Assembly: GCA_026315105.1 (NCBI GenBank)
Contig: CM048744.1
Location: 363,197,168 to 363,261,167 of the forward strand
DNA length: 64,000 nt
Reading direction: 5' to 3'
Source: Locusta migratoria
Lineage: Eukaryota; Arthropoda; Insecta; Orthoptera; Acrididae
In this document: positions 1 through 10,692 of the stretch, piece after piece
Layout: each line of letters opens with the position of its first letter
Position numbering within the stretch: the first letter of the stretch is position 1
The notes under the pieces: generated by a model
Databases searched by the model: none
What the model was told of the DNA's origin: nothing
Seen by the model: the letters and a program-made list of their open reading frames with translations, nothing else
Made by a program: the position numbers and the translations under genes

Positions 1-847
1 ACACTCAACAATAACACCGGCAATGCACAGTCATTCAAACAGTGAGGAGGTGAGGAGAAGGTTCTTCAGGAAGAGTGGGGGGGGGGGCATGGGATGAGGG
101 CTGTGGGGGTAGGAAGAGTTGGGGAGAGGAAGTGGGTGTGGGGACTATTTGGAAGGGGATGGTGGATGGGAGGGGGTAGGGAAGAGGGAGCACCTATATA
201 AAGGGGAAGTGGGAGGCATCAAATTTGATAGGATGGGTAAGTGTCAAGGTGCATAACATTATCTGGGAGGGGGAGGTGATGGAAATTGCCGTGGGATAAG
301 GTGTGGAGGACATGCAGACTGGGGTGGACACAACAGTGGAGGCAAAGCAGAAGCCTGGGGCCAGTAAGGAGTGGGCATACCAGAGGGTTATGTGAGTCTA
401 GTTTGCAGTTGATATACATAACTTGTGAAGATGTTTGAGGAACAGGTGGGGAAAGGGGGCCAATTTGTAAAGGATTCGCATGGGGGTTGTAAGTCGGATA
501 TGGTAAGCGAGGCAGAGTGCATAACACTCAACGATCTGGAGAGTTTTGTAGAAGGAATAGGAGGAGGCGGTAGGTGGAGAAACAACAGAGGATGGGATGC
601 AGTAGGTGTACAAGATGGTAGGTTCCATGTCTGGCCGGAGAGGAGTTTGAGGAGACGGAGTATGTTGTGGACTTTCTCATGGATACTTTTAGGTGGGGGT
701 CCAGAAAGGAAGCAATCGAGGGTGAGGCCAAGATATTTGAGGCTTGTGATGGATAAGATGGTCATAGAAAGTGAGGTAGAGGTCACGGAACTGGAAGGAA
801 GGGGTGGGATAATCTATGAATATGCCATCAGAGTGGTAGAAGGTATA
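1..847 (-). mobile_element. Jockey-like LINE relic, 3' part
   Basis: This is the C-terminal part of a non-LTR retrotransposon reverse transcriptase read on the minus strand, decayed and in more than one frame. Near 700-760 the conceptual protein has the post-palm motif SLKYLGLTLDCFL, followed by the region that in this family leads to a tyrosine- and proline-rich C-terminus. The + strand is strikingly G-rich, so the sense strand is C-rich. The element continues on the other side of a SINE insertion at 848-1049, and the pair of 11-bp duplications shows that the two halves were once continuous. It runs off the window edge at position 1, so the 3' end is not seen. The clade (Jockey) is inferred from motif style only. 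Confidence 0.7.
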
Positions 848-1049
848 AAAATTCAAATTCAAATGTTTGTAAAGCTTATGGGACTTAACTACAGGGTCAT
901 CAGTCCCTAAACTTACAAATTACTTATGAACTACTTACGAACTAGGACGGCACAAATATCCATGCCCGAGGGGGATTCCAACCACCGACCGTAGTGGCCG
1001 TGCAGACCGTGACTGGAGCGCTTCAGTCTCCTCGGCCACCGCGGCCGGC
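848..1049 (-). mobile_element. tRNA-derived SINE, copy 1
   Basis: Read on the minus strand, the element starts with a GC-rich tRNA-like head: an A box resembling GTGGCCGAGG, and a B-box region that reads GGTTGGAATCC where other copies have GGTTCGAATCC. A body then contains the block GGGACTGATGACC and a tail of repeated attcaa. It is flanked by a perfect 11-bp target-site duplication, tagaaggtata, at 837-847 and 1050-1060. It interrupts a Jockey-like LINE. The A box and long variable-arm spacing suggest a class II tRNA (Leu/Ser type) ancestor, which is an inference. Confidence 0.92.
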
Positions 1050-2096
1050 TAGAAGGTATAGGAGTGTGAGTTATAGAAGGTGAAGTAGGGGGGGGGGAGG
1101 CTATCAGAATGGGAAGGAGGTGACAAGATGAAAGTGATTGCTCCGAATGGTGTAGGTTTGGAGTTTAATTGGAGATTGGCATGCTGTACATGGTCATAGG
1201 CTTTTTCGATATCAATTAAGACAGACAGTGAATCTATGGGAGTTAAGCAGGAGTTAGAGGAGGTGAGTGAGGTGAAGGAGTTGGTCATTGGCAGATGAGG
1301 AAGGTCGGAAACCACATTGGGAGAGGGGAATTAGCTGGTGTTGATGGAGATGCTGGTGAGTACGAAAAGGTAGGATAGTTTCCAGAACCTTACTGAACAC
1401 CAAGGTGAGGACAATTGGGGTGTGTTTGGCTTGGGTAACATAAGGATGTGCAATGTTTTCCACAGGTAAAGGAAAAATGTGCTGTACAGGATGACATTAC
1501 ACAGGGAGGCAAGAATGATGTGGAAAGAGAGAGGACAGCCACGAAGGTGGCTATAGGTAAGGCAGTCATGACCAGGAGTAATGTTGCATTTAGAGCATAG
1601 TGTTTTCTATTTGCCAAGGGAAGTAATAGGAATATTGATATCAGTAGGATGTGAGCCAGGTATTGAAAGCCAGGGGTGAGCAGGGGAGCAGAGGTATCGG
1701 TACACATGTGGACGTCATGGAAGCGGGAGTAATCAACTTTGAGCTTATCAGGGATGGAAAAGGATTTGGATAAGTAGGAGGTGAAATGGTTGGCCATACT
1801 GCCTTTGTCGGAAAAAGTATGGTCGTGATGGAGTGAACGGGTATGTGGGGAAGAGGTAATTACCAGTTAGGCAGTAGAAGGCATTCCCGTACTTCGAGGA
1901 GTGTATAGGGAGTTGGGTATTAAGTCGGGTGAATGTGTGGCACCATTTCTGGTGTTTTTCAATGGTCAGAAGCTTTTAGATATGTTGTTTAAGTTATCAG
2001 TGATGTTTTAGTAGGTCCTGGTCATGGGTACAGAGGAAGGAATGGTAGAAGTGATGGGACTCTTGAAGGAAGCATGAATGTGATTGTGCAATCTGA
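1050..2096 (-). mobile_element. Jockey-like LINE relic, RT finger/palm part
   Basis: This is the upstream half of the same minus-strand LINE. Going from high to low coordinates, the linker region (around 1900-1980) is followed by the RT motif block KVLETIL ... CGFRPSSSANDQLLHL (about 1400-1270) and then by the palm motif SVLIDIEKAYDHVQ (about 1230-1190), which is the F/V-D-I-x-K-A-x-D signature of APE-type LINE reverse transcriptases. The reading frame changes several times, so it is a pseudogene. No endonuclease domain is visible; the copy ends near a T-run at about 2097-2115. Confidence 0.75.
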
Positions 2097-2981
2097 TTTT
2101 TTTTTTTTTTTTTTTAAGTTTCTTTGGGACAAAGTCTAAATTCTTGAGAGTCTTCCTGTTATATCTGTCATTATGTCATCTACATGGTGAGCAGTAATTT
2201 ATCATTTTCATAATTCTGTTGTTATTCCAGCTTGAACTTTTGTTCCATTTTATGAACTGTATAATCCGGTTTTTAATTACTTTTAAATTTAACAATGATA
2301 CGATTGAATAATTATGCCTCCCCCCACAGACTATTCATTACAGATGAGTGAAACAACTACATAAACTCTGAGGTTACTGTTAATGTTGTCTCCCATGCCA
2401 TTAATTCAGGCCCATTTACTGAGGACTAAAGTAAGATGGTGCAGACTGGACTTCTACAAGGCATGTGAATTTCCTTCTGCATCTGTCTACGATTATCAGT
2501 CCAAGGTAACTTTCTGCATCCTCCCTACCAAGAAATCTACAACACTATCTCACATTTTTTGAACAAGTTAATGGTTCCAAGACCAGAGAATTTTTGATCT
2601 GGTATCAGCTGAAAGCTATCTACATAAAATACTCAACATTATAAAAAAGTATGTATCTGTTTACCATCTATACTTACAACTGATTTAAAGTACTTAGGGT
2701 GATTTGGCTGTACAGAGTCCTGTTGTTTCTCATTCTGCACAATGTGTTAATCATGGTGGCAATATGACACACATTAATGACATTGGTTATGGTAAAGGAT
2801 AGTTTTCGTCACTGTATAGTAACATTACATTAAACAATCCTAGAACAGTGTGAGGAATGAAAACCGTGTACTTAAAAGTCTGTGGCTACAAGCCTTACAT
2901 TATACTATGCCTTTACACCTATATATTATACTATACATTTATTTAAGAGAGAGATTGAAGATTTGTATTTTGAATACTAAC
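2097..2981. other. Unassigned AT-rich intronic sequence
   Basis: The stretch begins with an 18-20 bp T-run and continues as AT-rich sequence. It lies directly downstream of the VWC exon on the minus strand, so it is probably intron. I see no coding signal, RNA gene or repeat boundary in it. Confidence 0.5.
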
Positions 2982-3188
2982 CACAAAGTACCCTAGGGCA
3001 ACACGTGTTAAGATCCAGATGAGTTGCTGTGGGTGTAGTACGGCAGCCTGGTGGAGGAGGAGGACATGCTGCTGCTGGTGAGAGCTGACACAGAATTTCA
3101 CCAAAATAGCAAGCGCATGTAGAACATCTGGTCCCACCAGGTACAACTGCTCCATGACGGTACTCGTGGCCATCCGACAGGCATCTTT
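2982..3188 (-). CDS. Host exon encoding a von Willebrand factor C (VWC) module
   Basis: On the minus strand an acceptor (ttaatgttacag) precedes position 3188 and a donor (gttagt) follows 2982. The 207-nt exon completes a split codon with its first two bases and ends with one base, so it is phase 1-1, the symmetric phase typical of shuffled extracellular modules. The 68 whole codons contain ten cysteines in VWC order: an initial RCLSDGHEYRHG, a CSTCAC block (CxxCxC) about 20 residues in, then single cysteines, a proline run, and a terminal CCPRVLC. VWC modules occur in secreted or matrix proteins and often bind BMP-type ligands or other matrix proteins. The exon joins in frame to 39840-39670, giving Glu at the junction. 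The parent gene could be a tenectin-like or other multi-VWC protein, but I cannot tell which. Intact frame and splice sites argue for a real exon. Confidence 0.85.
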
Positions 3189-4004
3189 CTGTAACATTAA
3201 ACATCTATTTTACAAAGTAATAGAAGAAAATAATTCACAGAAGTCATAACTTTGGAATCATGTATTTTACCATAATAAAATTGGAATGAGTGTAAAGCTA
3301 TTGGTAAAAATTAACTGTAACATATTTTATGTGATCTTCATAGACTTTCGTGCAGCACATAGGTTTCATGAAATTATTGGTAAAGTGAAACCTGGTAATA
3401 TCAAATAACTGAGTATGTAATTTCTGCTTTTGTGTACCAACGATAACGTACATAAAATGTAACTTATAGTTTTGGCAAAGAAGACTTTAATCCTAAATAA
3501 CAAAATAATCCTCTCCAATTTTATGCTGTCACAAAGTGAAGTATGTGTGCTGTGACCATTCATGTATGTTTGTAAAAAATAAAAGAGTTTTCAATACAGG
3601 CTTGCTGCCAGTTTTTATGTTTTAAAGAATTCATATGTACTACATTTCTTTAAATTATAAGTAATTAACTATCGAATATACATTGTTATTTTATATAAAT
3701 AAAATATAACTTACTTAGTATTGTTGTACTTTGCTTATCTTAAGTTAATCCTATTTTCGCCTACTATTCTGATAAGGTGACAGTATTTTGTAATATCTTT
3801 TTTTGTGTATGGCTGACTTTATGCACTTTTCTAAAAAAAATTCCAGGAATTTACAAAAATACCTCTCTCTTATTATTTGTATTGCCTATTTTTATATCTG
3901 TTGCTGCTTCTTAAAATGTATTGCTCTTTCATTTGTTGCTAAAAAAACACATCATCTGACAGCAAACTAGACATTTAATTCAACAATATTTTTGTTCATA
4001 ATGG
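3189..4004. other. Start of the 36.5-kb intron; AT-rich, no feature seen
   Basis: This is the acceptor-proximal part of the minus-strand intron. It is AT-rich with short A and T runs. I see no gene, RNA or recognisable transposon in it. Confidence 0.5.
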
Positions 4005-4465
4005 TGTAAACCGCTTCAGCTGTATGGTGTTCTTTATTAACCAACTAGTTTCGCGGCGTTAGAGCCACATCATCAAGGTCATAAGTTATTTCATATTTTT
4101 CACTCCCAGTGGACTAGACGACCCCACTTTCTCTGGTCCGGTGCCGGGAGTTGCACTGGAGTCGACCGTTGACGACGGTTCGTTTGTTCATATTCGTTCT
4201 GGGTTGTACGTTGAGAAATTCACTCAGTTTTGTATTACAGATGGCGATGAACCAACACCGTCTTAAGAGAACGCCTGTGCACGTCACGCAGAGTAGGTCG
4301 CGATCGCGTGGCTCAATGACTCACTGGGGCACAGCCCACCGCCTCATAGCGGCCAGCGTTCCAGGCTATGGTCATTCGTAACCAGTACAGGCAAAGAAAA
4401 TAAACTCTGAACTACCATGGCAAGACAGGTGATAATATTTTAACGGAAAAATATAATGAAAAATT
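4005..4465 (-). repeat. Unclassified repeat-like segment with a hammerhead-like terminus
   Basis: A locally GC-rich block (4110-4380) is followed, in the minus-strand sense, by a compact foldable motif at 4080-4039 and then by taataaag. This layout resembles the terminal repeats of PLEs found elsewhere in the window, but no PLE coding sequence is attached here. It is possibly a solo terminal repeat of a retroelement. The boundaries are approximate, except that the right side abuts the 12-bp duplication of a SINE at 4466. Confidence 0.35.
4039..4080 (-). ncRNA. Degenerate hammerhead-ribozyme-like motif
   Basis: On the minus strand the order is: stem I half GACC; core UUGAUGA (the canonical CUGANGA with C3 changed); one unpaired U; stem II GUGGC/GCCGC with loop UCUAAC; GAAA; a two-pair stem III ACUAGU; U at the cleavage position; and stem I half GGUU. 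Stem I gives four pairs including one G-U. The C3 change should abolish activity, so this is probably a relic. Hammerhead motifs are known in PLE terminal repeats; linking this copy to a PLE is inference. Confidence 0.4.
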
Positions 4466-4477
4466 GGGAGAGATATT

Positions 4478-4665
4478 CGAATGTTCAAATGTTTGGGACT
4501 TAACTACGGGGTCATCAGTCCCTTAACTTACAAACTACTTATGAACTAGCTTATACTAAAGAAGGCACAAGCATCCATGCCCGAGGGGGGATTCGAAACC
4601 CCGACCGCAGGGGCTGTGCATACCGTGACTGGAACGCCGCAGACAGCTCGGTCACTGCGGCCCGC
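4478..4665 (-). mobile_element. tRNA-derived SINE, copy 2
   Basis: Same family and orientation as the copy at 848-1049, somewhat diverged in the head (several substitutions around 4600-4660). It is bracketed by a perfect 12-bp target-site duplication, gggagagatatt, at 4466-4477 and 4666-4677, which fixes both ends. Confidence 0.92.
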
Positions 4666-4677
4666 GGGAGAGATATT

Positions 4678-5190
4678 AAAATGATAGTTCGAAGAGGTAA
4701 AAGTTCAAAAAAGAGTATGTTTGTAAAAGTTAAACTCAAATATCATATAATTTTGGCTGTTTGTTATAATACGGTCAGAAAGAATATTACTTGTTGGGTG
4801 CATAGTTATTACCACAATATATCACCATCATATCACCATAATTTTTTATTATTTAGATTAGTATTTTGATCTGAAATGTTTACAAAAACTTATAAAACTA
4901 CAAATCTAAAGTGGGTCGTAAAACACATCAGCTCGATATTTTAGGGCATTTTGTGAACACGAATGCGCAAAAAATATAATACTATATGTGTATCTTATGA
5001 GAGCAGCTGCAGGATCATGGTTTCTAACGTCACAGGCATCACATGATTCAAATGTAGCATTTTAGCGGGCTTTCTAATTATTTGAATTTCATTTCGTTAT
5101 TAATGTTTAAAGTATCGAAATTCACGAGGTAGAAAAGCGTGTTCGGAGCATAATATGACATAAGTAACAATTTAAAACGATTACAAAAAA
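4678..5190. other. Unassigned AT-rich intronic sequence
   Basis: AT-rich sequence between a SINE and a gypsy fragment. No coding or structural feature was recognised. Confidence 0.5.
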
Positions 5191-6400
5191 CCCATGCAAT
5201 CACATTTGCTTGCCGTTTGCCAGCCAAAAGATATTAAAGAATTACAGTCCGTCTTGGGAAAGTTAACTTACTATATTAGGATTATTCCCAACGCCTCGCA
5301 AATTGTAGGCCCTTTGCATCGGCTTCGCCGTAAAAATGTTCGTTTTGCTTGGACAGACAAATACCAATACACACTTCAACAGTAAAAAGATGCATTGCTT
5401 AGTGATCGATGCTTGGTGCACTTCGATCCGGAAAAATCTGTTCTTTTGCAAGTTGACTCATCATCATATGGTTTAGGTGTGGTGCTGTCAGATAGACATG
5501 GGGATACGGACCGTCCGATGGCGTTTGTGTCAAAATTTTGGACAGACAATCAGTGCCGTTATTCTCAAATTGAGAAGGAAGCTTTAGCGACAGTGTACGG
5601 TGTCACGAAATTCCATCATTATTTGTATGGGAGAAAATTCTATTTAGTAACTGACCCCAAGCCTTTGCAGTCATTGTTTCCTCCAGCCAAACCGATTCCT
5701 TATCGCACGGCACACAAATTGCAACGTTGGACATTGCTCTTATCACATCGGTATGAGATTGAGTACAGCCCCAAAACTCGCCATGGAAATGTCGACACAC
5801 TTGCCCGTCTTCTGATTGTCCCATATAAATATTTTGATGCTTCTGTGGCGTCTTGTTGTGAGATAGAAGCACAGGAAGATAATTCGTTGCAATCCTTCCC
5901 ACTGGGCTATAGGAAAATTCCTAAGGCCACAGAAACAGACACCGAATTACGAATTTTGCTGCGCTACATTCGCACAGAATGGCCTCGTTCACAAAGTGAC
6001 ATTGAAAATTCGTTAGTGCGTCGCTATTTTGTTAAAAGAAATGAACTTTCAGTCCATATAGGAGTCATTCTAGTTGCAAATGACAGTGGACATTGTGTGT
6101 GTTGATTCCACGACATTTGAAGAAAGAAGTATTGAACTTACTTCACCAAAAACATTGGGGAATGGTTCGCACTAAGCAACTGGCACAGCAACACTGTACT
6201 TGGCAGGATATGGTCGCCCATATAGAACAGATAACGTCACAGTGTTCAGTGTTCGCTACCAACCAGTCTGCGCCACCTCAGAAATTTTTTGCGGGGCCCA
6301 AAGCAGATTCACCATGGCAAAAAGTGCATATGGACTAATGCTGGTCCCTTCTGGAACACTGTAACGTTACAGATACGGGGGAAGCTGATTGTTTCCATGT
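5191..6400 (+). pseudogene. Ty3/gypsy pol fragment: RT end, RNase H, integrase start
   Basis: Read on the plus strand, the segment opens in the last part of a gypsy reverse transcriptase (LGKLTYYIRIIPN, about 5256-5295). It passes through an in-frame stop near 5384 and continues as RNase H (LLQVDSSSYGLGVVLS, RYSQIEKEALATVYG, FYLVTDPKPLQSLF) to about 5800. A linker and the integrase HHCC zinc region follow after a frame change (HQKHWGMV ... ITSQC at 6150-6245), where the second cysteine of the CxxC pair is replaced by Phe. The start of the integrase core (WQKVHMD, about 6320-6338) then follows and the copy breaks off soon after another frameshift. No LTR or gag is attached. It is a dead internal fragment of a retrotransposon in the host gene's intron. 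Confidence 0.88.
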
Positions 6401-6827
6401 GAAAGGCGGGTTTTGCCAGAGTGTTGGGTTCCCCAGCCGGCCGGCTAACAGATTGAACCTAGTGAATGGACAGGTAGTCAAGATTTCCTTAATGTGCTCG
6501 GAAACCAGAAACACTCTTGACTGAGTGAGGGCAGCTATTCCAGATTGCAACCGAAATACAATATAGCCACAAACATTATTCTAAAAATCCATATAAAATC
6601 AGGGAATGGTCATACAGCAAATATAATTATATGAATGGATTCAGGAGACTTGGGACAATCAGACACCATAATTACAATTTCAATATCTCTTACAGATAAT
6701 TAGCCGATAAATCTCAGTACTATAATAATATTATTATAAGACTTATGTTTACAATTATTGATGCTTAATGTTTGTTAGTAACAGATTAAGAAGCAAATGG
6801 GCAGCATTGCACCACGCTACCGCTTCG
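6401..6827. other. Mostly unassigned; last bases are gypsy integrase
   Basis: I recognise nothing from 6401 to about 6790. From about 6795 the sequence reads, across the SINE insertion, into the gypsy integrase at 7025 onward. Positions 6815-6827 are the left 13-bp duplication of that SINE. Confidence 0.5.
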
Positions 6828-7024
6828 CCGGCCGCGGTGGCCGAGGTGACTGAGGCGCTCCAGTCACGGTCAGCACGGCCACTACGGTCGGGGGTTCGAA
6901 TCCCCCCTTGGGCATGGATATTTGTGCCGTCTTTAGTCTTAAGTAGTTCATAAGTAGTTTGTAAGCTTAGGGACTAATAACCCCGTAGTTAAGTCCCATA
7001 AGTTGTACAAACATTTGAACATTT
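6828..7024 (+). mobile_element. tRNA-derived SINE, copy 3
   Basis: A plus-strand copy of the same SINE with a clear A box (GTGGCCGAGGTGAC) and B box (GGGTTCGAATCC), then GTGCCGTC, the body and a short tail ending in acatttgaacattt. The perfect 13-bp target-site duplication cgctaccgcttcg lies at 6815-6827 and 7025-7037. The insertion falls inside a gypsy integrase reading frame; joining the two flanks restores an open frame just before FVRAFKQQ. Confidence 0.93.
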
Positions 7025-7519
7025 CGCTACCGCTTCGTCCGGGCATTTAAGCAGCAGAAGTCCAAACTCCGTTCAGCACACTCGTGGGAGGCAGCTTTGC
7101 AACTGTTTCTCGCCTCCTACCGCTCACATCCACGAGAAGGATCATCGCCGGCCGAGCATTTGCATGGCCGTCGCCACCGCACCCTACTCCATTTGCTCCA
7201 CCCACCGCGCCGCCCGGAGCAGCAGCCGACGACACGCAAGTATCGCTTCGCTCCGTGTAACCCAGTATTTTACAGAGTTTTTAGCGGTCGCAAACGATGG
7301 CAGTGGGGTGAGATCGTGAAATGTTTGGGTGCTTTCATGTTTGAAATTTCAGGACCTGATAGAGCAGTACGCAGGCACCGCAGCCAAATTCGTCCTGTGA
7401 TCCTTCTGCCTCTCTCTCGGCAAATTCGTATAACACGCAGACTGCGCAGCCTCCGCCGCCCATGCGACCTCGGCAGCCACCCCCGCAGCAGATCTCCACG
7501 GCACCGCCTCCCAGCCTCA
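7025..7519 (+). pseudogene. Ty3/gypsy integrase C-terminal fragment
   Basis: The plus strand encodes the end of a gypsy integrase core (FVRAFKQQKSKLRS, then LFLASYRSHPREGSSPAE) and the C-terminal domain (NPVFYRVFSGRKRWQWGEIV, then MFEISGPDRAVRRH) up to about 7385. A frame change leads into a proline-rich tail (PPMRPRQPPPQQ, about 7460-7515). The frame is then cut by a DNA transposon at 7520 and resumes at 9616. Composition is GC-rich and unlike the AT-rich surroundings. It belongs with the 3' LTR at 9925. Whether the pol fragment at 5191-6400 is part of the same insertion is unclear. Confidence 0.85.
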
Positions 7520-7710
7520 GGCCCAGCGCACACTTGACGCAGCAGAGGCAGAGGCGAGACGCAGGGCCTCTGCAGGTCAGCGCACACTTGACGCAGCGCA
7601 GTCAGAGGAGGCAGCGCAGCTTGCAACAGCACGTGCTGCACGTCCACTGCTAACCTCTCGATGCAATCAGATTTAATTCCTGAATCTCCTTCAAAACTCT
7701 GTTAATTTAA

Positions 7711-7744
<34 letters not shown>

Positions 7745-9612
7745 CTGATAGAGTATAAGAGCAGTTAAAGGTCTGTTGAGCAAAGGCAAAAGTGACGAAC
7801 ATGCTGAACTTCTCTGGTCCATGGAAGCTCATTTTAAGCTCTTGAGCTATTCCGACTAAACAGACGACAGTTCAAAGAGAGTCACATGCTGAGTAGGAAA
7901 GACTTAGCAGAGAAGAAAAATAGTGTGACACATCATACCCGCTAAAGAAAAATTACGGATATGTTTTAGGAATTTAATTAAAGTCAGATTTATTTTTCTT
8001 TCATTTCTTTTATAATTCAGTGAAACAAGTGTCACAGAAAATTCAATAATTTAAAGAACCTTTATACAACTGACATATTTAATCATGATTGTGGCGCAGT
8101 ATATACGATCAGAAACACTTTTCTTCTCGGTGACACCTGGTATGCTTTTCACATGTCTTAAATTGAAAGATATGTCGATATGAAAAATTTTGCAAATCAT
8201 AGTTTCCTTGTTTAACTGCATTTGCACGCAAAGTGATTCCTTACTTAGGTCATCATTCGTAGCTCGTCCATGCTCCTGAGTACTAAGATACTGACATTTG
8301 CTTTTTTTCTTCTTCTATGACGGCAGCTGTGCATGTACATGCAGCATTACATTCCATTCCTATTTTGTCTCTGTCAACATTTCTTATGATAATTACCTTC
8401 AGCAGCCATTATATTTGTTAGTAATTAGTGACGCTAATGCTAATACTTTTGCAAATGTTGAATTTCTGAAAGTAGTATAGAATTCAGGTTGAGAAATACT
8501 GACGAGAGACGTTCCTAGCATCATCTATGGTTTATCAGTGAGCTGAAGCTCCACGAAGGGGTGGACATTGTGCTTCAATAAATTGAAGAATGTCCCTGAT
8601 AGTAAAAAAAAATCGTTGCACGTCCCTTCTGGTTTCGCCAAACTTATTATTCAGTAGTAACGGGAATTTTAGCTTATATAGTGCTTTCATGCTTGCCACA
8701 AAGTTTACTGAAACCAGGGACTATAGACCGTAAAAATACACAATCAGCTTCTTCGGTTTATGAGTCTCGGTGTCTTTCTATTTCAGTAATTTCTTCGTTT
8801 CCAGCTTGGGTCTATACCGGCGGCGTACGAAGGAGAGAGACACGAGGCAGCTCCGCACTCGGCACAGCAGGCGGCAACAGTCGCGCGTGTGCCGCGTAGC
8901 TGCCGACCGCGTCGCGTTAAACGTGTATCTCACGTATTTTATCGAGAATCGAAAGAGATATAGCTCTCATTCCACCGTTAAAAACAATTTCGATATGTTA
9001 GCTACATTTCGTTCGCAGTAATGTATGGTATAAAACGCAGCAAACGCAAACTAGTCAGCGACTACTTTTTTCACTGCAAACTCTTCAAAATATGTGCAAC
9101 GTTGTAATTTATTTTTTATTATAACAATAAATATGTACAATAACGAAAAGAAAACCTCCCCAACGTCATGCGGTGGCTTTTGCCTATATGATACAGAAAA
9201 ATAATTTTTTTCTAGTGAGTAGTTTCTGCAAAATCGATTGTGGAAGCTGCGTTAGCGCAAAACACGCACAAATCGGAAAATAGTATTTTTAATTTTTTTA
9301 CGCAGAAAGTAAAAGTGTTACAAAGAAACTAAATACAGAGAAGGATGAAGCTTATATTCGTCTACTTAAAACAATTTTTTTCGAAGCATATCGGATGATT
9401 TGAAATTTCACTTTGCGACAGAGGTGGAACAGAGGCGCAGGAAAACTGTGCGCCTCGGACAACCGGACAGAGGCGTGACCGAGGGAACGCCTGCCCTCCG
9501 CCTCGGCTGCGTTAAGTGTGCGCTGCCCCATTAGAAAGCATGCGTTACAGGCGGACGGAGGCCTCGCCTCTGCCTCTCCTCTGCCTCTGCTGCGTCAAGT
9601 GTGCACCGGGCC
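7520..9612. mobile_element. Non-autonomous DNA transposon (Harbinger-like ends), 2.1 kb
   Basis: The ends are inverted repeats: the left end starts ggcccagcgcacacttgacg and the reverse complement of the right end starts ggcccggtgcacacttgacg. Both continue with cagcagaggcagagg. The element is flanked by the 3-bp duplication tca at 7517-7519 and 9613-9615. Each terminus carries a second internal copy of the cagcgcacactt motif (about 7575-7605 and 9510-9535), so the termini are internally repeated. Between them lie AT-rich sequence, a TG microsatellite and a small GC-rich block (8815-8905), with no transposase frame. A 3-bp duplication and long GC-rich ends suit PIF/Harbinger or a related superfamily; the assignment is tentative. 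Removing it makes the flanking gypsy sequence contiguous. Confidence 0.78.
7713..7742. repeat. (TG)n microsatellite
   Basis: About fifteen uninterrupted TG dinucleotides inside the DNA transposon at 7520-9612. Confidence 0.95.
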
Positions 9613-9615
9613 TCA

Positions 9616-9924
9616 TGGAGGGGGAGGCTGCTCGACATCCTCATGGATTTGGACCAGCACGTCACGCAGCATCCGACGCCGACGTCGACACCGACGTCAC
9701 TGTCTACATCATCATCTGGGCCCCAGGCCGTGGACGTCGGTCCTTCAGAGGTTTTCCTGGAGGACGTTCGCTCGTGAGCTCAGGTCGGATGGTGGGGCCC
9801 AGCCAGCAGTCTGCTGTCCTCCGCAGCTACAGACTCCGGTCCTTCACTATGTCCACGAGCCTGCCTCCTCCCCCATTATCGAGCTCCTTACACGACATCG
9901 GTCTGGCGCTTTGGGGAGGAGAGA
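9616..9924 (+). pseudogene. Gypsy pol C-terminal tail and polypurine tract
   Basis: This is the continuation of the gypsy element interrupted at 7519. It encodes a low-complexity tail rich in Asp, Thr, Ser and Pro with no recognisable domain. The last bases, ttggggaggagaga, form a polypurine tract directly against the TG that begins the LTR at 9925. That is the expected priming site for plus-strand synthesis. Confidence 0.7.
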
Positions 9925-10281
9925 TGTTGTGGCGTAGTCAGCACCACACGTCAGACGCACGAGAACGATCGTGAAGAAAGCAGCAGATGACCGGCAGCCA
10001 ATCACAGCCGGCGCTGCACCTCCTGGAGGGAGCAACCGAGAAGGGCGCCCTCTACAAACAGCTATACTAGGCCGAGATGCGTCTGGAAGGGCACATTTGA
10101 ACTCAGCTCCAAAATGGGCAGTGACTATTTTACAGCACAGCTAGCATCGAGAAAGAAGTCGCCGCCGCGAGAACAGACAGGCAGACTAGTTGAGTAACTA
10201 TGTATATATTAGTAAATAAAACTTGTATTACTAATCTGTGTAGCTGTTTTACCTGTCCACGCATCCCACGCGATCTGAACA
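9925..10281 (+). repeat. Putative gypsy 3' LTR
   Basis: The segment begins TGTTGTGG immediately after a polypurine tract and ends near ...ctgaaca. It contains a TATA-like tatatatt and an aataaa signal around 10203-10220, the usual promoter and polyadenylation layout of an LTR. The matching 5' LTR is not in the window and no target duplication could be found, so the right boundary is approximate. Confidence 0.6.
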
Positions 10282-10317
10282 AAACCTTTCCTGAAAAATA
10301 GGCCGGGAAGGACTAAA

Positions 10318-10510
10318 CACATGGCGAGGAAGACTAAGCACATTATATTCGTGAAAACGTAAATGATGGTTCTATTCTTGTTTTTTATGTTAAGTCAGAG
10401 GACCAGTTGGCAGGCATGTTCACAAAAACACTGTCAGAAGAAAAGTTTCTAATTGTGAAGCATTATCAGTTGTATATACAGAATCAGCAAACAAGAGTGG
10501 GTGTGTTGTC
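10318..10510 (+). pseudogene. Ty1/copia RNase H C-terminus
   Basis: A short plus-strand frame encodes HYIRENVNDGSILVFY followed by VKSEDQLAGMFTKTLSEEKF, which is the conserved end of copia RNase H (the D-x-FTK-x-L block). It begins only about 40 bp after the gypsy LTR, so a copia element was cut or inserted here. Nothing upstream of the RNase H end survives. Confidence 0.85.
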
Positions 10511-10544
10511 TTGTATGGCTTACTGTGCTGATTATTTTTGCGTG

Positions 10545-10546
<2 letters not shown>

Positions 10547-10598
<52 letters not shown>
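10547..10598. repeat. (TA)n microsatellite
   Basis: About 26 uninterrupted TA units following the copia RNase H end. Confidence 0.95.
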
Positions 10599-10602
<4 letters not shown>

Positions 10603-10660
10603 TTACTTTGCGTTTGTTTTTGTCTTTCGTTTTTCAAAGAGTGCTGTTTTGTGTCTTATG

Positions 10661-10663
<3 letters not shown>

Positions 10664-10691
<28 letters not shown>
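10664..10691. repeat. (TG)n microsatellite
   Basis: About fourteen TG units, 65 bp after a TA microsatellite. Confidence 0.93.

Positions 10692-10692
<1 letters not shown>

Noticed and set aside
425..910. Plus-strand open frame of 161 codons
   Set aside because: It is the antisense of the minus-strand LINE RT and crosses the SINE boundary; G-rich composition keeps it free of stops.
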